A stretch of 64,000 nucleotides of DNA from Tsuneonella dongtanensis (lineage in GTDB: Bacteria; Pseudomonadota; Alphaproteobacteria; Sphingomonadales; Sphingomonadaceae): NCBI RefSeq assembly GCF_001698205.1, contig NZ_CP016591.1, positions 1,922,001-1,986,000 of the forward strand, read 5' to 3'. A program made the translations under genes and the position numbers. Below the pieces are notes generated by a model, which saw only the letters and a list, made by a program, of their open reading frames with translations, did no database searches and was not told where the DNA came from. This document shows, one piece after another, positions 1 to 8,496 of this stretch (within the stretch, counting starts at the first letter, position 1; the number at the start of each line of letters is the position of its first letter).

Positions 1-1362
1 TTCGACACCCGAATCCACCTGGCGGTCGGTCGCCGCTGGTTCAGTCGCCCGTTCCGGCGAGACCACCCGCGACGGCTGGGAAGCTTTCTCAACTGGCTCG
101 TCAGACACCGCGACGGACTGGAAATCGGCATTCTCAAGTGGGGCGTCGGCGTGTTCCAGTTCGTGATGCGCGGCTACATGATCGTCGACGTGATCCGCAT
201 GGCTGCCAAGAAGGGCATCACTTTCAATTTCGACAACCATCATCCAGTGGGATGTTCACACCACCAGAAGATCGCTGTCCTCGATGACAAGCTGGCGGTC
301 TGCGGCGGCATCGACATGACGCAGGACCGGTGGGACACGCGCGAGCACATCGAGAACGATCGTCGCCGACGTCGGCCGCGCGGCCTGAAGTACGGGCCCT
401 GGCATGACGCGACCATGATGCTGGAAGGCGAGGGCGCCCGTCACCTCGGGGCACTGGGTCGCGAGCGCTGGCATCGGGCGGGGGGCGATGTGCTCTCGGA
501 AGTCGAACTCCCGGAAGAAAGCCTCTGGCCCGAAGACCTGCCCGTCCAGTTCGAGAACGTGGAAATCGGCTTCGCGCGTACCCGAGGCGAATACGATGAC
601 CTCGCCGAAATTCGCGAGATCGAGCGCCTCCTGCTCGACCAGATCGCAGCGGCGAAGCGGTTCATCTATTCCGAAAACCAGTATTTCACGTCGCCGAAGA
701 TCGCCGAGGCGATCATGAAGCGGCTGCAGGAAGACGATCCACCGGAGATCGTCATGGTCCAGCCCGATGCCGCGGACGGATGGCTCGAGCAGCAGGCGAT
801 GGATCACGCGCGCAATTGCCTTCTCCATTCGATCGAGGAGGTCGATCACAAGAAGCGCTTCGGTCTATTCGTTCCCTGGACCGGCGAGACGAAGATCTAT
901 GTCCATGCCAAGCTGACGATCTTCGACGACACGGTATTGCGCATCGGTTCGGCGAACTGGAACAACCGATCGATGGGGCTCGACAGCGAATGCGATGCAT
1001 TCATCGACTGCTCGCGTCCGGGCAACGAGCATGCGGGAGACGCGATCGCGGCTCTTCGCCGATCGCTGCTCGCCGAACATTGCGGGATGGAGGAAGACGC
1101 GGTCGCAAAGGCGCTGGAAGCGGACGATTCGATGCTCGGCTTCATTGAGCGGTACGGGCGTGCGAACAGTCGCCAGCTTCGGCGTTTCGTACCCCCGGAG
1201 GTGGGGGAAATCGAGGAAACCCTCGCAGGCTCCCAATTGCTCGACCCGGAGCATCCCGACGATATGTTCGAGCCGTTTGCCAAGGGCGGTCTGATGAAGC
1301 AGGGCAGTCTGCTCAACCGGACATGGAACCGGGTTCGGTGGAAAAGGAAAAAGGCATCATGA
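1..1362 (+). CDS. Phospholipase D family protein (5' end outside window)
   Basis: The reading frame is open from base 1, so the N-terminus lies to the left; 453 residues are visible. Two HKD motifs (HxKxxxxD), which together form the phosphodiester-transfer site of the phospholipase D superfamily, are present at visible residues 88-95 (HQKIAVLD) and 302-309 (HAKLTIFD), the second followed by GSANWNNRS. The first is preceded by DNHHPVG, typical of the larger phospholipase D/transphosphatidylase enzymes rather than of membrane-anchored cardiolipin synthases. It probably hydrolyses or transfers phospholipid head groups; the substrate cannot be told. Its stop codon overlaps the folE start (ATGA). 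Confidence 0.85.
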   Translation, partial: FDTRIHLAVGRRWFSRPFRRDHPRRLGSFLNWLVRHRDGLEIGILKWGVGVFQFVMRGYMIVDVIRMAAKKGITFNFDNHHPVGCSHHQKIAVLDDKLAVCGGIDMTQDRWDTREHIENDRRRRRPRGLKYGPWHDATMMLEGEGARHLGALGRERWHRAGGDVLSEVELPEESLWPEDLPVQFENVEIGFARTRGEYDDLAEIREIERLLLDQIAAAKRFIYSENQYFTSPKIAEAIMKRLQEDDPPEIVMVQPDAADGWLEQQAMDHARNCLLHSIEEVDHKKRFGLFVPWTGETKIYVHAKLTIFDDTVLRIGSANWNNRSMGLDSECDAFIDCSRPGNEHAGDAIAALRRSLLAEHCGMEEDAVAKALEADDSMLGFIERYGRANSRQLRRFVPPEVGEIEETLAGSQLLDPEHPDDMFEPFAKGGLMKQGSLLNRTWNRVRWKRKKAS

Positions 1363-1967
1363 GCAGCCTGGTCGGACCAGACGAAGACGATCCGCGCGGA
1401 AAGCCCCCTGTCCCCGAACATGTGCAGGACGCCATCCGCACTCTCATCGAGTGGGCGGGCGACGATCCGACGCGCGAGGGCCTGCTCGACACGCCGGCCC
1501 GCGTCGCGCGAGCGTGGAAGGAATACTGCCTCGGGTACGGCGAGGACCCCTCGGTCCATCTGAGCCGCATTTTCGAGGAAGTTGGCGGCTATGACGAGCT
1601 CGTGCTGCTCAGGGACATTCCCTTCCAGTCGCATTGCGAGCACCACATGGCGCCGATCATCGGCAAGGCCGCGATCGCCTACATGCCCACCGACCGTGTC
1701 GTCGGAATCTCGAAGCTCGCGCGCGTCCTGCACGGCTTTGCGAGGCGACTGCAGGTCCAGGAGCGGCTGACTGCGGAAGTAGCAAAATGCATCTGGGATC
1801 ACCTGAAGCCGCAGGGCGTGGCAGTGGTGATCGAAGCGGCGCACTCCTGCATGACTGCGCGCGGGGTTCGGACGCCGGGCGTCTCGATGGTCACGAGCAA
1901 ACTCTATGGATGTTTCCTCGACGACGAGCGAAGCCGCGAGGAAGTGCTCAAGCTGATGGGTTACTGA
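1359..1967 (+). CDS. folE: GTP cyclohydrolase I
   Basis: A 202-residue GTP cyclohydrolase I, which turns GTP into 7,8-dihydroneopterin triphosphate, the first step to tetrahydrofolate (and a source of deazapurine precursors). The zinc ligands are visible: Cys93 and His96 in SHCEHH and Cys164 in AHSCM. The family signature around VVGISKLARV is intact. I chose the ATG at 1359, which overlaps the stop of the upstream phospholipase gene and has AAAAAGG just before it; an in-frame ATG at 1323 lies inside the upstream gene. The 3' end overlaps the convergent PAP2 gene by 20 bases. Confidence 0.95.
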   Translation: MSSLVGPDEDDPRGKPPVPEHVQDAIRTLIEWAGDDPTREGLLDTPARVARAWKEYCLGYGEDPSVHLSRIFEEVGGYDELVLLRDIPFQSHCEHHMAPIIGKAAIAYMPTDRVVGISKLARVLHGFARRLQVQERLTAEVAKCIWDHLKPQGVAVVIEAAHSCMTARGVRTPGVSMVTSKLYGCFLDDERSREEVLKLMGY

Positions 1968-2895
1968 ACCGCCGGGCTGTCCAAGCGCAGCCGGCCCAGA
2001 TGGCGAATCCCGCGACGAGATCGGTCACATAGTGCCCGCCGATGGGGATCGTCGACACGATCACCGCCGCGGTCCAGGCGACTGCCAGCCAGCGCAGCCG
2101 GGTATCGGCCAGTGCCTGGACTGCGAGCAGGGCCAGCACCGTATGGAAGGACGGGAAAGTGACCAGCCCGCTCATTTCGGACAGCCGCAGGACAGGGTCA
2201 CTCCCTTGATGGAACTGTCTGAATGCTTCCAGGTGGTAGACGCCTGCACCTGACGGCAGACCGTTTCCTTGCAGGTCCAGCATGTCGAGGTGGGCCATCG
2301 CGCCGATCGCCGGAAAGGCGATCGACAACAGAGCGACCGCCTGCATCGACACGACTACGGTGGCCAACAGCTCCCAGGCCTTTGCACGGTGACCGGCAAC
2401 GGTCCTCGCCGCAATGAGCACGACGATCGCGGCGCCCGACGCGTTGTAGATCCAGGTCAACGCGTCGATCGCCCATGCATGAGCGACCATCGCCCGGACC
2501 GCCCGTTCGACGTCGATGCCCACGGCTGCATCGGCTGAGGCCAGCCAAACGTCGATCGGGGCCGCGCCGAGTCGCAAGCCGGCATTCGAGATCACGCCGC
2601 AAGCCATCAGGGCAACGGTGCCGATCGCGACGATTGTCGCCGCATCTCCCACGCGCGGATCGAGCTTCCTGAACCGGCACCAACCGGCAAGGCCGATCAT
2701 GCACGCGGCAAGCGCCAGGAACTGCAGGAAGCCGGCGGCTTCGAACCTCATGCCGGCTGACGGGACGATGGCGAGAGCGGCCAGTGAGGCGACCAGCAAC
2801 GTCGCGGCGATGAGGATGGCAAGCGGGCTCAAAGCGACGTCACGCGATCCGTCACTGCCGGAGGCTGAAATGGAAAGGGCGGCAGACGTTTGCAC
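1948..2895 (-). CDS. PAP2-superfamily multi-pass membrane protein
   Basis: About 315 residues with six or more hydrophobic segments. Near the C-terminus are the PAP2-type motifs FPSFHT and GGHYVTD, which carry the two catalytic histidines and the aspartate of the phosphatase/phosphotransferase superfamily. This spacing resembles the inositol-phosphorylceramide-synthase-like branch, so a lipid phosphatase or head-group transferase is likely; the substrate is unknown. The frame opens at a GTG (2895) that lies inside a terminator-like hairpin following the peroxiredoxin gene, so the true start could be a later codon. It converges on folE, overlapping it by 20 bases. Confidence 0.75.
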   Translation of the reverse strand: MQTSAALSISASGSDGSRDVALSPLAILIAATLLVASLAALAIVPSAGMRFEAAGFLQFLALAACMIGLAGWCRFRKLDPRVGDAATIVAIGTVALMACGVISNAGLRLGAAPIDVWLASADAAVGIDVERAVRAMVAHAWAIDALTWIYNASGAAIVVLIAARTVAGHRAKAWELLATVVVSMQAVALLSIAFPAIGAMAHLDMLDLQGNGLPSGAGVYHLEAFRQFHQGSDPVLRLSEMSGLVTFPSFHTVLALLAVQALADTRLRWLAVAWTAAVIVSTIPIGGHYVTDLVAGFAIWAGCAWTARRFSNPSA

Positions 2896-2906
2896 GCTGC
2901 CGCCCT
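2874..2906 (-). terminator. Terminator-like hairpin after the peroxiredoxin gene
   Basis: On the minus strand a perfect 10-bp GC-rich stem (bases 2897-2906 paired with 2876-2885) with an 11-base loop is followed by TTTCC. It lies 26 bases after the peroxiredoxin stop. The short T run makes it a modest intrinsic terminator. It also covers the first codons of the annotated PAP2 frame. Confidence 0.5.
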
Positions 2907-2932
2907 AATCCGATTTGGTTTATTTCAGGTTG

Positions 2933-3412
2933 TCAGAGCTGGCCGAGGAGGTGCTCGGCGCTCGAGACCGAGAAATCGCCCGGCGCCTCGACGTTGAGTT
3001 CCTTGACCACGCCGTCCTCGACGATGGCCGACCAGCGCTGGCCGCGCTTGCCGAGACCGAAGGCGCTTCCGTCCATCGTCAGGCCCATGGCCTCGGCGAA
3101 GTCGCCGTTGCCGTCGGCCAGCATGGTGATGTCGTCGGACCCTGCGGCCTTGTTCCAGGCGCCCATCACGAAGGGATCGTTGACCGCTGTCGCCACGATC
3201 TCATCGACGCCCTTGGCCTTGAGCTCGCCGGCCTTGTCGACGTAACCGGGGAGGTGCCGCGCCGAGCAAGTCGGGGTGAACGCGCCGGGGACCGAGAAGA
3301 TCGCGACCTTCTTGCCCGCAAAATAGTCTGCACTCTGGACCGCTTCCGGGCCCGCTTCGGTCGCCTTGACCAGCTTCACGTCGGGCAGCTTGTCGCCCAC
3401 CTTGATCGTCAT
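2933..3412 (-). CDS. Peroxiredoxin, Prx5 type
   Basis: A 159-residue thiol peroxidase of the redoxin/Prx5 group, reducing hydrogen peroxide and organic peroxides in the cytosol. The peroxidatic cysteine is Cys49 in PGAFTPTCS, followed by the conserved HLPGY segment. There is no other cysteine in the protein, so it should work by a 1-Cys mechanism with an external thiol reductant such as glutathione/glutaredoxin. The length is usual for the family. A 219-base gap separates it from the divergent small secreted protein; a terminator-like hairpin follows it. Confidence 0.93.
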   Translation of the reverse strand: MTIKVGDKLPDVKLVKATEAGPEAVQSADYFAGKKVAIFSVPGAFTPTCSARHLPGYVDKAGELKAKGVDEIVATAVNDPFVMGAWNKAAGSDDITMLADGNGDFAEAMGLTMDGSAFGLGKRGQRWSAIVEDGVVKELNVEAPGDFSVSSAEHLLGQL

Positions 3413-3631
3413 GTCGGAATTTCCCTTCGCTGTCCCGTCCGTCTGCCCGTCGAGATAGCGTGCGAACGCCGGGGCGCAAGCGCTTGAGGGCTGCGGTCGC
3501 GGTTAATTTCGCTTCACCTTTGGCGTTTAAGAACAAGTAAACGCATTGGGATCAGTCTCCATCACAGGCGGGCAGGGGTGCTCGCTGCAAAGCGCGGGCC
3601 GGGGTGGGGCCCGTTCAGGGAGACTGGGGTC

Positions 3632-4093
3632 ATGAAATCCATTGCCAAGCTGGCGGCCGTTCTGGCCGCGGTATCGACGCTCGCCACCTTTCCGCAGACC
3701 GCCATTGCGGGTGCCACGGACGATGCCGCGAAACTTCGCCGCCTCGACATCATGCTGATGGTCAGTTCGTTGAGGTGCCGGTTCGGCCCGGACAATTTCC
3801 AGGCGGACTATTCCCGGTTTGCCACGAACCACAGCCCGACGATGGGCCAGGCGTTCCGCACGATGCAGGCCGATTACGTCGCGCGGATGGGGCCGGCGCG
3901 GGCCAAGAAGGCCCTCGACACGGTAAGCGTCGGCATGGCCAATCAGTACGGCCAGGGTCACCCGTGGCTCGGCTGCTCCGAGCTCAAGGCAATGACGAAG
4001 GATCTGGCCGCAACGCAGGATCGGGCACGGCTGGTTGCGGCAGCCGACGAAGTGCTCGCGGACCGGCCAGCGCAATTCGCTTCCCGCCGCTGA
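3632..4093 (+). CDS. Small secreted protein of unknown function
   Basis: 153 residues starting at the ATG at 3632, which has GGGAGACTGGGG upstream. Residues 1-26 form a clear Sec signal peptide ending in AIA, so the mature part is periplasmic. The mature protein is about 127 residues, alpha-helical looking, with only two cysteines (in SLRCRFG and WLGCSEL) that could form a disulfide. I do not recognise a catalytic motif. A strong terminator follows directly, so the gene is a separate unit from ahcY. The 219-base upstream gap holds TTAA-N7-TAAA at 3527-3541, one base short of a CtrA box; I give that little weight. Confidence 0.7.
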   Translation: MKSIAKLAAVLAAVSTLATFPQTAIAGATDDAAKLRRLDIMLMVSSLRCRFGPDNFQADYSRFATNHSPTMGQAFRTMQADYVARMGPARAKKALDTVSVGMANQYGQGHPWLGCSELKAMTKDLAATQDRARLVAAADEVLADRPAQFASRR

Positions 4094-4114
4094 AGCTGGT
4101 CTCGACGGGGGGAA

Positions 4115-4149
4115 ACGGGCGGCACCGAAAGGTGGCCGCCCGTTTTTTT
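4115..4149 (+). terminator. Rho-independent terminator
   Basis: A GC-rich stem of about 12 bp (one bulged G), closed by a GAAA tetraloop, runs from 4115 to 4143 and is followed by seven Ts. It sits 21 bases after the stop of the small secreted protein and insulates ahcY from it. Confidence 0.92.
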
Positions 4150-4165
4150 GCGGTTGTGCCATCAC

Positions 4166-4185
4166 ATATAAAGGAAGCTTTATAT
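4166..4185 (+). promoter_or_regulatory. Candidate SahR-type operator upstream of ahcY
   Basis: A perfect 20-base palindrome: ATATAAAG, four bases, CTTTATAT, 62 bases upstream of the ahcY start. It is strikingly AT-rich for this genome. SahR, an ArsR-family repressor that senses S-adenosylhomocysteine, is known to control ahcY and methionine-cycle genes in many proteobacteria through AT-rich palindromes of this general form. Assignment to SahR is inferred from position and shape; no sahR gene is in the window. Confidence 0.6.
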
Positions 4186-4247
4186 TTGCCTTCCGAACAC
4201 GCGAAGGCTAGGGGTCGCGCCATCCCGATATTCTGGAGAATTTCCCC

Positions 4248-5672
4248 GTGGCCACTTCTGCCGACACCCTGAACCGTGATTACGTCATCAAGGACATCAA
4301 CCTCGCCGAATTCGGCCGCGACGAGATCGCGATCGCCGAAACCGAGATGCCCGGGCTGATGGCGCTGCGCGAGGAATACGGAGCCTCGCAGCCGCTCAAG
4401 GGCGCACGCATCACCGGTTCGCTCCACATGACGATCCAGACCGCGGTGCTGATGGAGACGCTGGTCGCTCTCGGTGCGGAGCTGCGCTGGGCCACGTGCA
4501 ACATCTTCTCCACGCAGGATCACGCCGCCGCGGCGATGGCGGCGGCGGGGATCCCGACTTTCGCGATCAAGGGCGAAACCCTGGCCGAGTACTGGGACTA
4601 CGTCGGACGCATCTTCGACTGGTCGAGCGAAGACGACCAGGACCGCACCTGCAACATGATCCTCGACGACGGCGGCGACGCCACGATGTTCGCCCTTTGG
4701 GGCGCGCGGGTCGAGGCGGGTGAGGACCTGTTCGAACCCTCGAATGCCGAGGAAATCGAATTCGTCCGCGCGCTCAAGGCGTTCCTCAAGGCCAAGCCGG
4801 GCTACCTCACCGCGACCGTCCGCAACATCAAGGGGGTCTCGGAAGAGACGACGACCGGCGTCCACCGCCTCTACCACCTCGCCAAGCAGGGCAAGTTGCC
4901 GTTCCCCGCGATCAACGTGAACGACAGCGTGACCAAGTCGAAGTTCGACAACCTCTATGGCTGCAAGGAATCGCTCGTCGACGCGATCCGCCGTGCGACC
5001 GACACGATGCTCGCCGGCAAGGTCGCCTGCGTTGCCGGCTTCGGCGACGTCGGCAAGGGCAGTGCCGATTCGCTCCGCAACGGCGGCGCGCGCGTGATGG
5101 TGACAGAGATCGATCCGATCTGCGCGCTCCAGGCCGCGATGGAAGGCTACGAAGTCGTCACGATGGAAGAGGCGGTGAAGCGCTGCGACATCTTCGTCAC
5201 CGCGACCGGCAACGAGGACGTGATCACCGCCGAACACATGAAGGCGATGAAGAACATGGCCATCGTCTGCAACATCGGCCACTTCGACAGCGAAATCCAG
5301 ATTTCGGCGCTCGACAATTACGACTGGAAGGAAATCAAGCCGGGCACCGACCTTGTGACCTTCCCCGACGGAAAGCAGATCCTGATCCTCGCCAAGGGCC
5401 GTCTCGTGAACTTGGGATGCGCCACCGGCCACCCGAGCTTCGTCATGAGCAGCAGCTTCACCAACCAGACGCTGGCGCAGATCGAGCTGTTCACCAATCC
5501 GGGCCAGTACAAGAACGACGTCTACGTCCTGCCCAAGCACCTCGACGAAAAGGTCGCGGCGCTTCACCTCGAGAAGCTCGGCGTGAAGCTGACGACGCTC
5601 AGCAAGCGGCAGGCGGATTACATCGGCGTGCCGGTCGAAGGGCCCTTCAAGCCTGATCACTATCGTTACTAA
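4248..5672 (+). CDS. ahcY: Adenosylhomocysteinase
   Basis: A 474-residue S-adenosyl-L-homocysteine hydrolase. It splits the methyltransfer by-product SAH into adenosine and homocysteine, an NAD-dependent step of the activated methyl cycle in the cytosol. The NAD-binding loop [13 protein letters not shown] and the C-terminal KPDHYRY tail are intact, and the length fits the bacterial family. The start is a GTG with GGAGAA seven bases upstream. It is preceded by a terminator and an ATATAAAG palindrome that suggests control by SAH. A strong hairpin separates it from divL. Confidence 0.97.
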   Translation: MATSADTLNRDYVIKDINLAEFGRDEIAIAETEMPGLMALREEYGASQPLKGARITGSLHMTIQTAVLMETLVALGAELRWATCNIFSTQDHAAAAMAAAGIPTFAIKGETLAEYWDYVGRIFDWSSEDDQDRTCNMILDDGGDATMFALWGARVEAGEDLFEPSNAEEIEFVRALKAFLKAKPGYLTATVRNIKGVSEETTTGVHRLYHLAKQGKLPFPAINVNDSVTKSKFDNLYGCKESLVDAIRRATDTMLAGKVACVAGFGDVGKGSADSLRNGGARVMVTEIDPICALQAAMEGYEVVTMEEAVKRCDIFVTATGNEDVITAEHMKAMKNMAIVCNIGHFDSEIQISALDNYDWKEIKPGTDLVTFPDGKQILILAKGRLVNLGCATGHPSFVMSSSFTNQTLAQIELFTNPGQYKNDVYVLPKHLDEKVAALHLEKLGVKLTTLSKRQADYIGVPVEGPFKPDHYRY

Positions 5673-5690
5673 GTTGCCCAATATCGTTGC

Positions 5691-5724
5691 ATGGCGCGGT
5701 CAGCGCGCATAGCTGACCGCCCAT
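5691..5724 (+). other. Stem-loop covering the divL start codon
   Basis: ATGG and GCGGTCAGC on the left pair with GCTGACCGC and CCAT on the right, giving 13 base pairs with a single bulged C (5695) and a 7-base loop (5705-5711). The last two paired bases are the A and T of the divL ATG at 5723. No T run follows, so it is a weak candidate for an intrinsic terminator. A role in limiting divL translation, or in shielding the end of the ahcY mRNA, is possible. Confidence 0.55.
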
Positions 5725-8062
5725 GCAACTGAACGCCACCGCGCTTGCGCTCCTCGGCCTCCTGCTGGCCGTCTGGGTCGCAGGTGCCGCGTGGATGATG
5801 ATCGCTGCCGGCGGCAAGGCGCGCAAGGCGGAAGCCACCCGCAAGGCTGCGCGCCGCATGGTCCGGATGATCGACGAATCACCGGCAATTCCCGTGATCG
5901 TCCGGGTGGACGGGCGAATCGAGGCGAGCGAGCGGCTCGCCGGATGGCTTGGGCTATCCAAGCTGCCGCAATATCTCAGCGACCTCGCCGGAGCGGAAGG
6001 TGGCAAGGGCATTTCGCCGGAGCAACTGGCCGAGCTTTCCGCGAATGTTTCGCGGACGCAGAAGACCGCCGCGCCGTTTCGCATGGCGCTTACCCCGCCG
6101 GGATCGCAGCGCAGCCTCGCGGTACGCGGCGTGCTTGCCGATCCGCAGGTATCGCCGGGCGGTTCCGCGCTGCTTTGGGTCTTCGATTTCTCCGAGAGCC
6201 AGAACGAGCTTTCGCGACTGCGCTCCGAAGCGGCGCGCGCGAAGGGCGACTTTGCCGCGCTCGTCGGGCTGATCGAGGCGGCCCCGCTTCCGATGTGGTT
6301 CCGCGGCCCGGATTCCCGGCTCAAGCTCGTCAACCGCGCCTACGTGGCTGCGGTCGGAGGCGAGAATGCCGAGACGGTTGTCGAGCAACAGGTCGAGCTG
6401 GTTGAATCGGTCGACGGTCTGACCGCGGCCCAAGTTGCAGGGCAGGCGGCCCAAGCGAAGACTCCGGTCGAGCGGATCGTGGCCGCGACGATCAATGGAC
6501 AGCGCCGGTCGCTGCGGGTCAGCGACCTGCCTCTCGGCGAAGAAGGCGTCGCCGGGTACGCGGTCGACATCGAGGAGATGGAAGAGCAGGCCCGCGCGTT
6601 CAGAGCTTTCCGCGAAGCCCAACGGGACATGCTCGACCAGCTTTCGGTCGGCGTGGCGCAGTTCGGCGCGGACCGAAGGCTGCTGTCGGCCAACCAGCCT
6701 TTCCGGCGCATCTTCGCCATGCGGCCCGGCGCTGTCGAAGGGATCGAATTCGAGCGCCTTCTCCGCGAAACGCGCGAGGCCGGGCGCACTCCGGAAGTGC
6801 GGGACTTCCCGGCATGGCGGGCAGAACGCGCGGACTGGTTCTTGGCCGACGAAGCGGTCGAGGAAGCCTGGCCGCTGAGCGATGGCACCCATTTGCGGAT
6901 CGTTGCGCAACCCATGCCGGACGGCGGTCTCGTCCTGATCGCAGAGGACAGGACCGAGAGTCTCGCGTTGTCCGCGACCCGGGACACCCTTCTCCGTACG
7001 CGAACGGCCACGTTCGACAGCCTGTTCGAAGCGCTCGCCGTTTTCGCGCCTGACGGACACATTCAGTTGTGGAATCGGCGCTTCGCGGCGGCTTGGGGTC
7101 TCGACCAGGCCGATATCGACGGCCACCCTACGGCCGACGAGCTGATCGAGAGAATCGCCCCGAACCTGTCGAAGCCGAAGCAGGCGAAGGCCATCGGCGA
7201 CGTCGTTCGCGGCGCCACGCTCGATCGGCGCCAGACGGGTGGGCGGGTGTCGCTCGCCGATGGACGCACGCTCGAGATCGCCGGCGTGCCGCTACCGGAC
7301 GGAAACGGATTGCTCACGGTGCTCGACATCACCGACTCGCAGAATGCCGAGGACGCCTTGCGCGAGCGGGCGCAGGCGCTGGAGGCGGCCGACGAGGTCA
7401 AGACGCGGTTCCTCGCCAACATGAGCTACGAGTTCCGTGTACCGCTCACATCGATCAGCGGCTTCGCCGAGCTGCTCGAAGCTGGGGTCGCGGGGGAACT
7501 CTCCCCACAGGCCCGCGAGTATGTCGGGGCCATTCTCGAAGCAGTGCATCGCCTGACCGACCAGGTCGAGAACGTACTCGACCTCTCACAGAGCGAGGCT
7601 GGCCTTCTGCCGCTCGCCAGGGAAAAGCTCGACCTGCTGCCTTTCGTCACGCAGGTCGTCCGCGAGCGTGAAGCCGCCATCGTCGACGGGGGGCTCAGCC
7701 TCGACCTGCGCGGCGGTGGAACATCGAAGGTCGAAGCCGATCCGCGGCAGCTGGGCCGCGCGATCGGGCATTTGCTCGACAATGCCATCGCCGCGACGCC
7801 GAAGGGCGGAAAGATCCTCGTCGACCTCTCGCGCAAGAAGGACGGGGTGCGCATCGTGGTTTCCGACAACGGCAGGGGCATGAGCAAGGACGAACTGCGC
7901 CGAGCGGTCGAGGGACTGCGCACGGGAGCGGACGGCAAGCCCGAGCGCCGGCAGGGGCTCGGCATCCCCCTCGCGCGCCAACTCGTCGAAGCACACGGCG
8001 GAACTCTCGACATCGTGTCTCGTCGGGGTGAGGGCACGTTCGCGACCATCCACCTCCCGTGA
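5723..8062 (+). CDS. divL: DivL-type pseudo-histidine kinase (Tyr in H-box)
   Basis: 779 residues. Order: an N-terminal membrane segment (about 6-28), a long PAS-rich region (about 180-530), a dimerisation/H-box domain and an ATPase domain with NAIAATP (N box), DNGRGMS (G1) and GLGIPLA (G2). The H-box reads NMSYEFRVPLTSI, so the phosphorylated histidine of normal kinases is Tyr569. A Tyr here, with several PAS domains and this length, is the hallmark of Caulobacter DivL (Tyr550, 769 residues), which regulates CckA and so the CtrA pathway. Orthology is inferred from these traits and from the tsaE-amgK-murU-addBA neighbourhood. The start has no clear ribosome binding site and lies in a hairpin. 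The stop overlaps tsaE (GTGA). Confidence 0.87.
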   Translation: MQLNATALALLGLLLAVWVAGAAWMMIAAGGKARKAEATRKAARRMVRMIDESPAIPVIVRVDGRIEASERLAGWLGLSKLPQYLSDLAGAEGGKGISPEQLAELSANVSRTQKTAAPFRMALTPPGSQRSLAVRGVLADPQVSPGGSALLWVFDFSESQNELSRLRSEAARAKGDFAALVGLIEAAPLPMWFRGPDSRLKLVNRAYVAAVGGENAETVVEQQVELVESVDGLTAAQVAGQAAQAKTPVERIVAATINGQRRSLRVSDLPLGEEGVAGYAVDIEEMEEQARAFRAFREAQRDMLDQLSVGVAQFGADRRLLSANQPFRRIFAMRPGAVEGIEFERLLRETREAGRTPEVRDFPAWRAERADWFLADEAVEEAWPLSDGTHLRIVAQPMPDGGLVLIAEDRTESLALSATRDTLLRTRTATFDSLFEALAVFAPDGHIQLWNRRFAAAWGLDQADIDGHPTADELIERIAPNLSKPKQAKAIGDVVRGATLDRRQTGGRVSLADGRTLEIAGVPLPDGNGLLTVLDITDSQNAEDALRERAQALEAADEVKTRFLANMSYEFRVPLTSISGFAELLEAGVAGELSPQAREYVGAILEAVHRLTDQVENVLDLSQSEAGLLPLAREKLDLLPFVTQVVREREAAIVDGGLSLDLRGGGTSKVEADPRQLGRAIGHLLDNAIAATPKGGKILVDLSRKKDGVRIVVSDNGRGMSKDELRRAVEGLRTGADGKPERRQGLGIPLARQLVEAHGGTLDIVSRRGEGTFATIHLP

Positions 8063-8496
8063 GGCTGGAACTGCCCGATCTTGCAGCGATGGAGTCGCTC
8101 GGCCACCGTATCGCAACGCGCCTGCGCGCAGGGGACGTCGTTGCCCTTTCCGGCGGACTCGGGGCCGGGAAGACAACGCTTGCGCGCGCAATCATCGCGG
8201 CGCTCGGCCATCTTGGGGAAGTCCCGTCTCCGACCTTCACGATACTCGAAACCTACGATGCGCTCGAGCCGCCGCTCGTGCACGCGGACTTCTACCGTCT
8301 GGAGAGCCCGTTGGAGCTCGCGGAGCTCGGGCTAGACGATTATCGCGAAGGCGCGGTGCTGCTTGCCGAATGGCCGGAAAATGCCGGCGGCTTCGACAAT
8401 GAGCCGCAATGCCTCTCAATTGCGTTGGAAACTCTGGGGAAAGGCCGCGTCGCGATTGTCGAAGGCGGGGCGGATTGGCTAGGGCGCTTGCCATGA
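8059..8496 (+). CDS. tsaE: tRNA threonylcarbamoyladenosine biosynthesis ATPase TsaE
   Basis: 145 residues, usual for TsaE, the small P-loop ATPase that works with TsaB and TsaD to make the t6A modification at position 37 of ANN-decoding tRNAs. The Walker A motif SGGLGAGKTT is at residues 31-40, followed by the conserved PSPTF and HADFYR segments. The GTG start overlaps the divL stop, and its own stop overlaps the amgK ATG, so it is probably translated by coupling. Confidence 0.95.
   Translation: MRLELPDLAAMESLGHRIATRLRAGDVVALSGGLGAGKTTLARAIIAALGHLGEVPSPTFTILETYDALEPPLVHADFYRLESPLELAELGLDDYREGAVLLAEWPENAGGFDNEPQCLSIALETLGKGRVAIVEGGADWLGRLP

Noticed and set aside
3527-3541. CtrA box upstream of the small secreted protein
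   Set aside because: The second half is TAAA instead of TTAA, and near matches are expected by chance in an AT-rich gap.
4150-4247. SAH or SAM riboswitch before ahcY
   Set aside because: The gap is short and the only strong pairing is the symmetric ATATAAAG palindrome, better explained as a protein operator. I could not draw a known riboswitch fold.
3984-5681. Long antisense frame (565 codons) opposite ahcY
   Set aside because: It covers a certain gene, has no recognisable domain and an amino-acid content typical of a GC-rich shadow frame. Similar shadows lie opposite addA (14549-17080), secA (20403-22208), ligA (30329-32161), guaB (49952-51547) and korA (54798-56300).
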